Source: JACDAE01 sp963744875 (GTDB lineage Bacteria; Chloroflexota; Ktedonobacteria; Ktedonobacterales; Ktedonobacteraceae). Taken from it: a DNA stretch of 64,000 bases. Below are positions 10,720 to 19,707 of this stretch, in pieces (the first letter of the stretch is position 1; every line of letters starts with the position of its first letter). The DNA lies in assembly GCA_963744875.1 (NCBI GenBank), contig CAVUVQ010000011.1:1-64000 (forward strand). Reading direction: 5' to 3'. Both the position numbers and the translations under genes were made by a program. The notes below the pieces were generated by a model, which saw only the letters and a program-made list of their open reading frames with translations, made no database searches and had not been told where the DNA came from.

Positions 10720-12588
10720 TCACTTATTCACGTAAGTTGTATTGTTGTTTCGACGAGGCAAGAGGAGACGCATGTGTAGAACACGCTCCCTTTGACGCTC
10801 TTCTTCCAAATTGCGTGTTCGTGCTTTGAGCAGATCATTGAGCGAGACAATACCCAACAGTTTTTGTGGGTTCTCACGTTCAACGACAGGAAAACGCGTA
10901 AAGCCTAACTCCGCCATGCGATAGACAACAACTCGCAATGGCTCATCTGGATAAGCAACCACTGGATGAGCATAGGTCAAGGTGCTCAGGTGGTCATCCT
11001 CTGTGTGAGCATCTTGCTGGTGCATGACTTCCTGCAAGTCTTTGCGGGTTACGACGCCAAGTAAGTGCTCATCCCCATCTATAACGGGGAACAAGCGTTG
11101 AACACCTTGCTGAGCAAGTGACCCTTGTAGGGCGTGCTTCAGGTCTTTACGCGAGGCGGTTTCTGGGAGTGCAATCACATTTGTACGCATTACTTCACGC
11201 ACAAACAGAATCTCCAGAGGGTCGGTCGCATATTCTCGACTGAGATGATAGCCGCGACGACTGACCTTCTCGGTTAAAATAGAGCGACGCATCACCAGGA
11301 CAGTGAAGCCATGAGCGATGCTAACAGCGATCAGTAATGGCAAGAGCGCATTCACATCATGCGTCAATTCGAGGGCAAAGACAATAGCGGTGAATGGGGA
11401 GCGCATCGTTCCACCGAGGATAGCAGCCATGCTGATGAGCGGCCAGAAGCCCAGACCTTCATTGGGCAAAAACAAAGCTTCCAGACCACCAAGTGCACCT
11501 CCCATCATGAGGAGAGGAGCGAGTACACCTCCCGATGTTCCTGAGCCGAGTGATACGGACCAGATGATTGATTTGACTACCAGGATGCCAAGTATCAAGC
11601 CAGCAGTGCCCTTGCCTTGAAGCAAATTACCAATCACGTCGTATCCAACACCGAGCGCCTGAGGAAAAATGAAGCCACCAATGCCTATGACAAGACCACC
11701 AAGGGCAGGCCACCACATCCAGTGAATCGGTAAGAGGTGAAAGGCATCTTCGCTTGCGTACACAGCCATAGTAAGAAGGGCCGAAAGCGCACCTGCAAGT
11801 AACCCTACTATCACACATCCAAGAAATCCGCCCACCCCGATAAAGGCAACATGGGGAGGGGTAGGAAAAAGTGGCCCTGGTCCGAGAATATAATAGCGCA
11901 CAATTGCTGCAACTGCACTTGCCAGTGCAACGGGAACAAGGCTACGTGGTTTCCACTCGAAGAGTAACAGTTCGACCGCAAGCAAAACAGCGGCCACAGG
12001 CGAGTCAAAGGTTGCTGACATTCCTCCTGCCGCACCCGCAACCAGCAATATCTTGCGTTCAGCGCTCGTGAGATGAAAGAACTGAGCAATCATTGAGCCA
12101 ACGGCTCCCCCCGTCATAATAATTGGGCCTTCAGCACCGAAGGGACCGCCAGAACCTATGGAGATGGCAGAGGAGATTGGTTTGAGCAGAGCAACCTTAG
12201 GTTCGATACGACTTCCGTTGATAAGTATTGCTTCAATGGCTTCAGGAATACCATGTCCACGAATCCGCTCGGAACCATAGCGAGCCATAAAGCCAATAAT
12301 AAGGGCACCAATGACAGGAACAACGATTACAAATATACCAAGCTTATTCCCAACAGGAGAAACAAGGACCGTACTCCAACGCTGAAAGAAGAAGAGATTA
12401 GTAAAAATTCCAATTAACCTGAGTAGGATGAGCGCAACACCTGCACTTATCACACCAATTACGAGCGCGAGCAAGGAGACGAGCACCATACGAGGGCGTG
12501 CGGTAAAATCGCCAAGTTTTCCCAGTACTTCATCATTTCCTAGATTTTTGAATGAATGCACAAATCGTTTCCAGAGAACGGAGAACAT
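10720..12588 (-). CDS. ClC-family chloride channel/antiporter with CBS pair
   Basis: A 622-residue membrane transporter for chloride or a related anion. The ClC core (residues ~30-440) contains the conserved GSGGPFGAEGPIIMTG, in which the gating Glu is present, and SLGSGTSGGVLAPLL, FLGCVIVGLLAGA and MRSPFTAIVFALEL. Two CBS domains follow, around VREVMRTNVIALPETASRKD and HPVVAYPDEPLRVVVYRMAE, likely adenine-nucleotide sensors. I choose the ATG at 12588 (MFSVLWKRF), which has AAGGGTGGGAAGC just upstream; a GTG 16 codons earlier is possible. The retained Glu suggests proton-coupled exchange rather than a pure channel. Downstream partner is the MarR regulator. Confidence 0.9.
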   Translation of the reverse strand: MFSVLWKRFVHSFKNLGNDEVLGKLGDFTARPRMVLVSLLALVIGVISAGVALILLRLIGIFTNLFFFQRWSTVLVSPVGNKLGIFVIVVPVIGALIIGFMARYGSERIRGHGIPEAIEAILINGSRIEPKVALLKPISSAISIGSGGPFGAEGPIIMTGGAVGSMIAQFFHLTSAERKILLVAGAAGGMSATFDSPVAAVLLAVELLLFEWKPRSLVPVALASAVAAIVRYYILGPGPLFPTPPHVAFIGVGGFLGCVIVGLLAGALSALLTMAVYASEDAFHLLPIHWMWWPALGGLVIGIGGFIFPQALGVGYDVIGNLLQGKGTAGLILGILVVKSIIWSVSLGSGTSGGVLAPLLMMGGALGGLEALFLPNEGLGFWPLISMAAILGGTMRSPFTAIVFALELTHDVNALLPLLIAVSIAHGFTVLVMRRSILTEKVSRRGYHLSREYATDPLEILFVREVMRTNVIALPETASRKDLKHALQGSLAQQGVQRLFPVIDGDEHLLGVVTRKDLQEVMHQQDAHTEDDHLSTLTYAHPVVAYPDEPLRVVVYRMAELGFTRFPVVERENPQKLLGIVSLNDLLKARTRNLEEERQRERVLHMRLLLPRRNNNTTYVNK

Positions 12589-12680
12589 GCTTCCCACCCT
12601 TTTTCTTGTACAATGAATATGTTTTGTTTTTCGCACGAGATGAAAATCTCTAGACTTCCCTCTTCATCATCTTCACTTTA

Positions 12681-12697
12681 ATATCGTGAGACGATAT
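12681..12697. promoter_or_regulatory. 17-bp palindrome, candidate MarR operator
   Basis: ATATCGTGAGACGATAT is a perfect 7-bp inverted repeat around GAG, placed about 95 bases ahead of the ClC start in the divergent spacer 12,589-12,992. Since the MarR gene is the last gene of that operon, autoregulation through this site is a reasonable inference. The rest of the spacer shows a TATACT at 12,898-12,903 facing the TPP-enzyme gene and nothing else I recognise. Confidence 0.45.
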
Positions 12698-12992
12698 AAA
12701 TATAGCTAATCTGGAGACAGTATGTCAAGCAGCATTTTGAGGTGGATAGACGGTATCACGAAAGACTGCGAGGTGTAGCTCTTCTCGGCAGAAAATATTA
12801 CAGAATTATGGTAGGCTAACCCATTCTAAAATCTCTGGATAACAGGGGCTTTTTGTGAATAGCAGAGGATACTTACCAAATTATAACCGGTGGACTCTAT
12901 ACTTTTGGAGTACCCCGATAAGGGAACGAAATAGAAGAATAATTCTTTTTGCCGGTCTATTCATTAGAAAATGAAAGAAGGATGAATACGAA

Positions 12993-14783
12993 ATGAGTGC
13001 GAAAGTCAGTGATTTTCTTTTGGAGCGCCTCTCTGCATGGGGCGTCAAGCGGATTTTCGGGTATCCCGGTGATGGTATCAATGGTATTTTGGGAGCGCTG
13101 GGGCGTCACCAGGATCTCTTTGAGTTTGTGCAAGTACGTCATGAAGAGATGGCAGCATTTATGGCAACCGCCCATGCCAAGTTTACCGACGAGGTGGGCG
13201 TCTGCTTAGCAACATCGGGTCCTGGAGCGATTCACCTCCTAAATGGTCTCTACGATGCAAAAATGGACCATCGACCAGTCGTCGCAATTGTTGGTCAATC
13301 GGCGACAACCGCCATTGGAGGCAATTACCAACAAGAAGTTGATCTTACCTCCTTATTCAAAGACGTAGCAGGTGAATACATCTATATGGCCTCTAGTCCC
13401 GTCCAGGTACGTCAACTCATTGACCGTGCTATGCGTATTGCCATCACTGAACGGTCCGTGACCTGCGTCGTCGTTCCAAAGGATGTGCAAGAGATGGACG
13501 CAGTTGAGGCACCACCTCACACCGCAAATACGATTCATACCGGCATCGGTTACTCGACCCCTCGTGTTGTCCCAACCGAAGCTGACCTCCAACGTGCGGC
13601 AAACATTTTGAATGAGGGCAAAAAAGTTGCCATTCTTGTGGGCATCGGAGCCAGGAATGCCGCCGACGAGGTGGTCGAAGTGGCGGATCTGCTTGGGTGC
13701 GGTGTAGCAAAAGCATTACTTGGGAAGCAGGTTCTTCCAGATGATCTTCCTTTTGTGACGGGTTGCATCGGTTTGCTTGGTACGAAGCCAAGCTATGACA
13801 TGATGATGGGCTGTGATACGCTGCTCATGATTGGTTCGACCTTCCCCTATGCACAATTCCTACCAAAAGAGGGACAGGCACGTGGCATTCAGATTGACAT
13901 TGATGGACGTAACCTGAGTCTACGCTATCCAATGGAACTGAACTTGATCGGTGACAGCAAAGAGACATTGCGTGCGCTCATCCCTTACCTGCAGCGGAAG
14001 ACTGACCGCTCCTGGCGGGAAAAGATTGAAGCGGACTACCACGACTGGTGGAAGGTGGTCGAGGCACGGGCAATGGAAAAGGCTGATCCGCTGAATCCAG
14101 AACTCGTCTTCTGGGAGCTTTCGCAACGCCTCACTGAGAAGTGTATTCTCAGTGGTGATGCGGGAACGGCAACCAACTGGTACGGACGTATTATTAAGAT
14201 GCGTCGTGGCATGATGGGCTCTCTTTCAGGAAGCCTTGCCACGATGGGGCCTGCTGTTCCCTATGCCATTGCCGCTAAATTTGCCTATCCTGATCGCCTG
14301 CCGATAGCTCTGACGGGTGATGGAGCGATGCAGATGAATGGCCTGAACGAAATGATTACCGTGGCGAAATACTGGAAACAGTGGAGTGATCCTCGTCTGA
14401 TCTTCCTGGTTCTCAACAATCGCGACTTAAATCAAGTCTCCTGGGAGATGCGTATCGAAGCAGGCGATCCAAAGCTGGAGACGACACAGGATCTGCCCGA
14501 TTTCCCTTATGCTCGCTATGCCGATTCAATTGGATTGAAGGGTATTCGTGTCGATCGACCAGAAGATGTTGGAGCGGCCTGGGATGCAGCACTTTCTGCT
14601 GATCGACCGGTCGTCTTTGAGGCGTATGTCACTGGCAATGTGACGACGATACCTCCACATATCAGCTTTGAGCAAGAGAAAAACTATGCCTCTGCTTTGT
14701 TAAAGGGCGATCCAAATGAAATTGGCATTGTCAAGGAATTGATAAAGAGTGTTGTTGAAGGTATTCTACCGCATAAGGGCTAG
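12993..14783 (+). CDS. Thiamine-pyrophosphate-dependent enzyme, pyruvate-oxidase/acetolactate-synthase type
   Basis: A 596-residue TPP enzyme with the usual three domains. The catalytic Glu that activates the cofactor is in VRHEEMAAFMA (residue ~51). The TPP/Mg motif is GDGAMQMNGLNEMITVAKYW (from ~442) closing with VLNNRDLN. The middle domain contains KKVAILVGIGARNAADEVVE. The overall pattern resembles pyruvate dehydrogenase (quinone), pyruvate oxidase and uncharacterised 'TPP-requiring' proteins more than biosynthetic acetolactate synthase. An AAGGA site precedes the ATG. It heads a co-directional run that also encodes a dehydratase-like enzyme and a GMC oxidoreductase, suggesting a 2-oxo-acid produced in the same pathway as substrate. 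The exact reaction is not established by sequence. Confidence 0.85.
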   Translation: MSAKVSDFLLERLSAWGVKRIFGYPGDGINGILGALGRHQDLFEFVQVRHEEMAAFMATAHAKFTDEVGVCLATSGPGAIHLLNGLYDAKMDHRPVVAIVGQSATTAIGGNYQQEVDLTSLFKDVAGEYIYMASSPVQVRQLIDRAMRIAITERSVTCVVVPKDVQEMDAVEAPPHTANTIHTGIGYSTPRVVPTEADLQRAANILNEGKKVAILVGIGARNAADEVVEVADLLGCGVAKALLGKQVLPDDLPFVTGCIGLLGTKPSYDMMMGCDTLLMIGSTFPYAQFLPKEGQARGIQIDIDGRNLSLRYPMELNLIGDSKETLRALIPYLQRKTDRSWREKIEADYHDWWKVVEARAMEKADPLNPELVFWELSQRLTEKCILSGDAGTATNWYGRIIKMRRGMMGSLSGSLATMGPAVPYAIAAKFAYPDRLPIALTGDGAMQMNGLNEMITVAKYWKQWSDPRLIFLVLNNRDLNQVSWEMRIEAGDPKLETTQDLPDFPYARYADSIGLKGIRVDRPEDVGAAWDAALSADRPVVFEAYVTGNVTTIPPHISFEQEKNYASALLKGDPNEIGIVKELIKSVVEGILPHKG

Positions 14784-14870
14784 GCAACTGGGAGAATGCT
14801 CTTGCGCCGGAAACGCTGCATCGCCGCGTCTGCTTTGCATCTATCCGGCGAAAAGAAAGTAGGTAGAGGT

Positions 14871-15987
14871 ATGGCAAGCACAAAATTCGGTGACAACGGT
14901 GTCGCCCTTGAACGGCTGGTCGTTTCAGCTTATACGGTGCCAACCGACTCGCCAGAGGCGGATGGTACCTATAGTTGGGACAAGACGACGATGGTATTGG
15001 TTGAAGCGTACGCAGGCGCTACCTGTGGCATCGGCTATACGTACGCCGATGCCGCAACGGGGAAAGTGATTCAGGAATTATTGGAGAAGGTAGTGGTGGG
15101 ACGCAACGTGATGAATGTCTCTGGCTGCTGGCTGGCGATGGTACAGGCGATCCGCAACCTTGGACGACCCGGTATTGCTTCGATGGCGATTGCGGCGGTT
15201 GATTCCGCATTGTGGGATCTGAAAGCGCGTTTGCTGAATCTTCCCCTTGTCTTGCTGCTTGGAGCTGTGCGCAGAGTCAGCTCCGATCTATGGCAGTGGC
15301 GGCTTTACGTCTTATTCACGAGAGCAGTTGCAGAGGCAACTTGGTGGCTGGGTTGAGCAGGGTATTCCGCGCGTAAAGATGAAGATCGGGACCGATGCGT
15401 CAGCCGATCCACAGAGGGTGGCAGAAGCACGCGAGGCGATTGGATCTGACACAGAACTCTTTGTTGACGCCAATGGAGCCTATAGCCGCAAAGAAGCTCT
15501 GGCGCTTGCCACGATCTTCGCCACTGACTACGGCGTTACCTGGTTCGAGGAGCCTGTCTCCTCCGATGACCTGGCAGGATTGCACCTGATGCGTGATCGT
15601 GCTCCCGCTGGAATGGATATAGCGGCTGGCGAATATGGCTACGACTCGTGGTACTTCCGGCATATGTTGGAGGCCGAAGCTGTAGATGTCTTGCAGGCCG
15701 ACGCCACGCGCTGCGCTGGCATCACTGGCTTTCTGCATGCAGGTGTCTTATGCGAAGCGCGTTCGCTTGACCTATCTTCCCATTGTGGGCCAGCAATCCA
15801 TGTCCACCCGGCCTGTGCCGTGACCAATTTCCGGCATATGGAATACTTTCATGATCATGTGCGTATTGAGCAGATGTTTTTCGATGGAGTCGTGACTCCG
15901 GTTCATGGTGCATTGCGCCCTGATCTCTCGCGGCCCGGTATGGGACTTGAGTTCAAACGGGCAGACGCTCAACGCTACACCGTATAG
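14871..15987 (+). CDS. Enolase-superfamily enzyme (mandelate racemase/acid-sugar dehydratase group), one frameshift
   Basis: About 372 residues. The capping domain includes AAVDSALWDLKARLLNLPL, and the barrel carries the K.K acid/base pair in RVKMKIGTD, metal ligands in LFVDANGAY, WFEEPVSSDD and AGEYGY, then QADATRCAGITGF and a C-terminal HCGPAIHVH. This set fits the mandelate-racemase/muconate-lactonising subgroup, where many members are acid-sugar dehydratases. The start is the ATG at 14871 with GTAGGTAGAGGT before it. The frame shifts once near 15,265-15,275, between LLLGAVR and PIYGSGGFTSYS. It sits between the TPP-enzyme and membrane-protein genes of the same strand. I infer dehydration or epimerisation of a sugar acid; substrate unknown. 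Confidence 0.82.
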
Positions 15988-16013
15988 ATAGCCCACTGAA
16001 AAGAGGTAAATAT

Positions 16014-17063
16014 ATGGCAGTTGCAGAATCTTTAGAGACAGCAAAACAGGCCGCACAACGTGCCGGAAAGCTTCTCCCTACAAAGAAAAAACAGCGCTCC
16101 GGCTGGCAAGCGCTGATACCACGTGCAATTACCCGTGAGGGCATTGTGCTTGACCAGCATATCCGAGAAGGGCGCTTCCAGCGTAGCCTCTCGCTCATCA
16201 CCGCCTTCTCTAGCATCCTGGCAGGGTTAGAAGTCACCTATGAGCATTATCGCGGTAGCTACGGTCAGCAGGTCATGTATACTCCTGTGCTTCTCAGTCC
16301 AATTCTCGCGCTTGCTGGTCTCTGGGGCGCATTTAATCGACGGATAGCACGAACGGTTCTCCCTATCATCTCGCTTATCACGATGCTTGATGGGATTGTA
16401 GGTTTCTACTTTCACGTGCGCGGAATCGCACGGAAACCAGGGGGATGGCGCATTCCGGTGTTCAATGTCATTATGGGACCACCTGTATTTGCACCGCTCC
16501 TCTTCGCGCTCAGTGGCTTCCTTGGCTTTATTGCCTCACTCTTGCGCCGTGAAGATGATCTTGAACATACTACATTGCCAGGAATACCTCGTCCACGTTC
16601 AGCCTGGCTCGGCTGGCTACCACATAATCTGGTAAAGGATGGCTTCGTCATTGAGCAAGATGTACGAGAAGGTCGTTTTCAGCGTGCGTTAGGTGTGGCA
16701 ACTGCTATCTCCGCGTTTTTTAGCGGTGTTGAAGCACTCTATTCGCACTATAAAAACAACTTTCGTTATCCCGCTCAGTGGACACCCGTTCTGCTGACTC
16801 CTGTCTTGATGGTCGCTGGTATCGGAGCTCTATGGAGTCGTACGCTTGCTCGTACACTGTTGCCGATCGCTTCTGTTCTGGCGCTTCTGGATGGTGGGAT
16901 TGGTTTTCTGTACCATGTGCGTGGTGTTGTGCGTCGTCCGGGAGGACTCAAGAAGCCACTCTATAATCTGGTCTACGGTCCTCCTATCTTTGCACCACTG
17001 CTCTTTGCAGCCTCTGGCTTCTTAGGAGTGCTGGCAAGCCTGTTGAGGAGGGCAAATTCATGA
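16014..17063 (+). CDS. Polytopic membrane protein built from two copies of one unit
   Basis: I do not recognise a named family. The 349 residues are an internal duplication: residues ~38-180 and ~205-347 align throughout, sharing REGRFQR, TPVLL.P, FHVRG/YHVRG...PGG and GPP.FAPLLFA.SGFLG..ASLLRR. Each half has about four hydrophobic segments. His78 and His134 in the first half correspond to His245 and His301 in the second, with the same 56-residue spacing. The stop overlaps the start of the gluconate-dehydrogenase subunit 3 gene (ATGA), so the products are translationally coupled. I infer a membrane anchor, possibly quinone- or haem-interacting, for the downstream flavoenzyme; that role is a hypothesis. 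An AAAAGAGG site precedes the ATG. Confidence 0.8.
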   Translation: MAVAESLETAKQAAQRAGKLLPTKKKQRSGWQALIPRAITREGIVLDQHIREGRFQRSLSLITAFSSILAGLEVTYEHYRGSYGQQVMYTPVLLSPILALAGLWGAFNRRIARTVLPIISLITMLDGIVGFYFHVRGIARKPGGWRIPVFNVIMGPPVFAPLLFALSGFLGFIASLLRREDDLEHTTLPGIPRPRSAWLGWLPHNLVKDGFVIEQDVREGRFQRALGVATAISAFFSGVEALYSHYKNNFRYPAQWTPVLLTPVLMVAGIGALWSRTLARTLLPIASVLALLDGGIGFLYHVRGVVRRPGGLKKPLYNLVYGPPIFAPLLFAASGFLGVLASLLRRANS

Positions 17064-17887
17064 AGGTACGCAATAATCAGAACAATGTAACTGAGCAGAA
17101 GAGGCAACATGATACAGGTAGACAGAAAAATACTGATCATTTACCGCTCGATCCTACAACAGGTCAGCCACTCGCTCCACGTACGCAGCCCGGCTACTAT
17201 CCTGGCTTTCAGACATTGAGTCAGCAAGCATTCTGGGATGAGGCCACACGCAAGGTCGTGCTGGCCCGTGTGAAACAGGTGCCACCCATCCGCTTTTTTA
17301 CGCATGAAGAGGCTCAGTTGATGCAGGCCGTCTGTGATCGCTTGCTCCCACAAGATGACCGCGATGAGAACCATAAAATTCCGGTCGTGAATTACCTGGA
17401 TGAACGGCTCTTTAGTGGGCGCATTGATGGCTACCGCTTTGAAGATATGCCGCCCGACTCCGAAGCACACCGTCTCGGTTTACAAGCGATTGAAGCTATT
17501 GCTCAACACATGTACAACGAGCATTTTATACACCTGAAGCAGCGACAACAGGATCAGGTGCTCCAGACGATTCATGATTGCAATCCTCCTGCGGGAGAGG
17601 AGATCTGGAAAAAGATGTCGGTTCAGCGTTTCTGGATGCTGCTGATGCAAGATGTGGTTGATGCCTACTATGCTCACCCCTATGCATGGGACGAGATTGG
17701 TTTTGGTGGCCCGGCGTATCCACGCGGCTATATGCGCCTGGAAGGGGGCAAACCTGAACCCTGGGAGGTTGAAGAGCAACGTTACGAGTGGAAAGCGCCT
17801 GCCGATGCCCTCTCCGATACCTACAGACCCATAGGCGGTCCGGGTGGACACAAACAGCAGACGCCTGGTCAAGAAGGAAGTCACTAA
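17060..17887 (+). CDS. Gluconate 2-dehydrogenase subunit 3 family protein
   Basis: A 275-residue protein of the PF13618 group, the small partner of membrane-associated GMC-type sugar (acid) dehydrogenases. Typical blocks are IRFFTHEEAQLMQAVCDRLL near residues 75-95, VNYLDERLFSGR, and AWDEIGFGGPAYPRGYMRLE near 213-232. The N-terminal 50 residues are polar and carry no clear Tat or Sec signal, unlike many proteobacterial subunits, so export would depend on the partners. The gene overlaps the membrane-protein gene by four bases and its stop abuts the next ATG, so three proteins are made in a coupled way. In characterised systems the subunit helps maturation or export of the catalytic subunit. 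Confidence 0.85.
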   Translation: MKVRNNQNNVTEQKRQHDTGRQKNTDHLPLDPTTGQPLAPRTQPGYYPGFQTLSQQAFWDEATRKVVLARVKQVPPIRFFTHEEAQLMQAVCDRLLPQDDRDENHKIPVVNYLDERLFSGRIDGYRFEDMPPDSEAHRLGLQAIEAIAQHMYNEHFIHLKQRQQDQVLQTIHDCNPPAGEEIWKKMSVQRFWMLLMQDVVDAYYAHPYAWDEIGFGGPAYPRGYMRLEGGKPEPWEVEEQRYEWKAPADALSDTYRPIGGPGGHKQQTPGQEGSH

Positions 17888-19633
17888 ATGAAACATCCAA
17901 TTTTAGGAGCATTTCAAGGTCAAAAAAAAGACGACCATATGCTCGGCCCTGTTCAGAAGATAGATTTTCCCATGCATCACTTCCAGCCCGATGAGGAGGT
18001 TGATGTGTGTATTGTGGGTGTTGGCTCCGCTGGGGGTGTGTTGGTGCAACGGCTGGCGCGTGCAGGTTTTCGCGTGGTGGGGATGGAAGCTGGTCCTTTC
18101 TGGGAGACGGAACGCGATTGGGTGAGCGATGAAGCAGGCTCGTCTAAGCTGTACTGGAATGACCTGCGCATTACGGGCGGTGAAGACCCGATTACATTGG
18201 GCGCGAATAATAGTGGACATGGCGTTGGCGGCGGCTCAGTCCACTGGGCGGGTTTTACACCGCGCTTTCACCCATCGGATTTTCACGTCCTGTCCTCCGA
18301 TGGCATGGGTGCGGATTGGCCCATCTCTTATGACGAGATTAAACCCTATTATGAACTGTTAGAGAAGGAGATTCCCGTCTCTGGCCCTGCCTACTATCCC
18401 TGGGGATATCCACATGGGTATACCTATGGCCCTCATCCTCTTGGTGGAGTGGGTGATGTGCTGGTCCGGGGATGTACACACCTGGGTATTCCCGTGGTCG
18501 CAGGCGGTCCCGTCGCCATCCTTGCGGGCTCTCATGGGGATCGTCAGCACTGCATCTACCGGGGCTTCTGCATTCAAGGTTGCAAGGTAGGCGCAAAGCA
18601 GAGCACTCTCATCAGCCATGTACCCGATGCTATTCGGCATGGTGCGGAGATACGCGCGGATTGTATGGTTTCGCGCATCAACATGAAAAATGGCAAGACG
18701 ACTGGCGTCAGCTACTTCGACCCTGACGGCAACGAGCGGGAACTCAAGGCAAAAATGGTCATCGTCTCCGGCTATGCCATCGAGACGCCGCGCCTGTTGC
18801 TGAACTCGGCATGCCCTGGTTTTGAGCAGGGACTTGCCAACTCTAGCGGAACCGTTGGCAAATATCTCATGGTGCAGATCGGCAATGTCGTGATGGGCCG
18901 TTTCGAAAGTCCTATTCGTATGTATAAAGCGCCGCCAGCCCATGCACTTACCGAAGAGTTTTACGAAACAAACCCGAAAAACGACTTTGTGCGCGGCTTT
19001 GCCATTCAGACGGTTGGGCCATTACCGATAGCCTTTGCAAAACAGATGATGGTTGCAAAAGGGGCATGGGGTTGGGGCATGCGTCGTATCATGATGGACT
19101 ACAATCACTGGGCCGCGCTCGGTGTCCTGGGCGAGATTTTGCCCTGGGCGGATAACCGTGTTGAGTTGGCCGATGACACTGATCAGTTTGGGTTGCGCGT
19201 CGCGAAGATCACATTCAAACTGCATGACAATGATAAAAAGATTGCGAAGGCCGGTGTTCAGAAGACGACAGAGATTTTGCATGCCGCTGGTGCTCAGGAA
19301 GTCGTACAAGAATCGCGCTATGCTCACCTCGTGGGTGGCGCACGCATGGGCAAAGATCCTGCTTCATCCGTGACAGATAGTTTTGGACGTACACACGATA
19401 TTCCGAATCTGTTTGTCTGCGATGGGAGTATTCTTCCAACGCAGGGATCAGCGAATCCAGGACTCACCATTCAGGCGCTCGCAGCCCGAACTGCCGACTA
19501 CATCATTTCAAATGGAGCCGACCTGTTATCCAATCATCCAGGGACCGTCTCCGTTCCCAATCCACCTGTCCGTCATACGCTGTCTCCCGCAGGAACAGCA
19601 AACAAGGGTGTACCACGTATCAAATATGCATAA
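17888..19633 (+). CDS. GMC-family FAD oxidoreductase (sugar/alcohol dehydrogenase-like)
   Basis: A 581-residue flavoenzyme of the glucose-methanol-choline family, closest in layout to gluconate 2-dehydrogenase flavoprotein subunits. The dinucleotide-binding fold starts at VDVCIVGVGSAGGVLVQRLA (about residue 38), with the Glu of the second strand in GMEAGPFW. Further landmarks are GHGVGGGSVHWAG, CIYRGFCIQGCKVGAKQSTL, and the C-terminal active-site region HLVGGARMGKDP and GSANPGLTIQALAARTADYI. It follows the subunit 3 gene without any gap. I infer oxidation of a sugar, sugar acid or alcohol at the membrane, with electrons passed to quinone. No signal peptide is visible, which leaves its side of the membrane open. 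Confidence 0.88.
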   Translation: MKHPILGAFQGQKKDDHMLGPVQKIDFPMHHFQPDEEVDVCIVGVGSAGGVLVQRLARAGFRVVGMEAGPFWETERDWVSDEAGSSKLYWNDLRITGGEDPITLGANNSGHGVGGGSVHWAGFTPRFHPSDFHVLSSDGMGADWPISYDEIKPYYELLEKEIPVSGPAYYPWGYPHGYTYGPHPLGGVGDVLVRGCTHLGIPVVAGGPVAILAGSHGDRQHCIYRGFCIQGCKVGAKQSTLISHVPDAIRHGAEIRADCMVSRINMKNGKTTGVSYFDPDGNERELKAKMVIVSGYAIETPRLLLNSACPGFEQGLANSSGTVGKYLMVQIGNVVMGRFESPIRMYKAPPAHALTEEFYETNPKNDFVRGFAIQTVGPLPIAFAKQMMVAKGAWGWGMRRIMMDYNHWAALGVLGEILPWADNRVELADDTDQFGLRVAKITFKLHDNDKKIAKAGVQKTTEILHAAGAQEVVQESRYAHLVGGARMGKDPASSVTDSFGRTHDIPNLFVCDGSILPTQGSANPGLTIQALAARTADYIISNGADLLSNHPGTVSVPNPPVRHTLSPAGTANKGVPRIKYA

Positions 19634-19707
19634 TAGGGAGAGAGCAGGTGTATGACGTACGGAGAGGGTCCAGATGAACAAGAACAGAACGAGAAAGAGG
19701 ATAAAAA

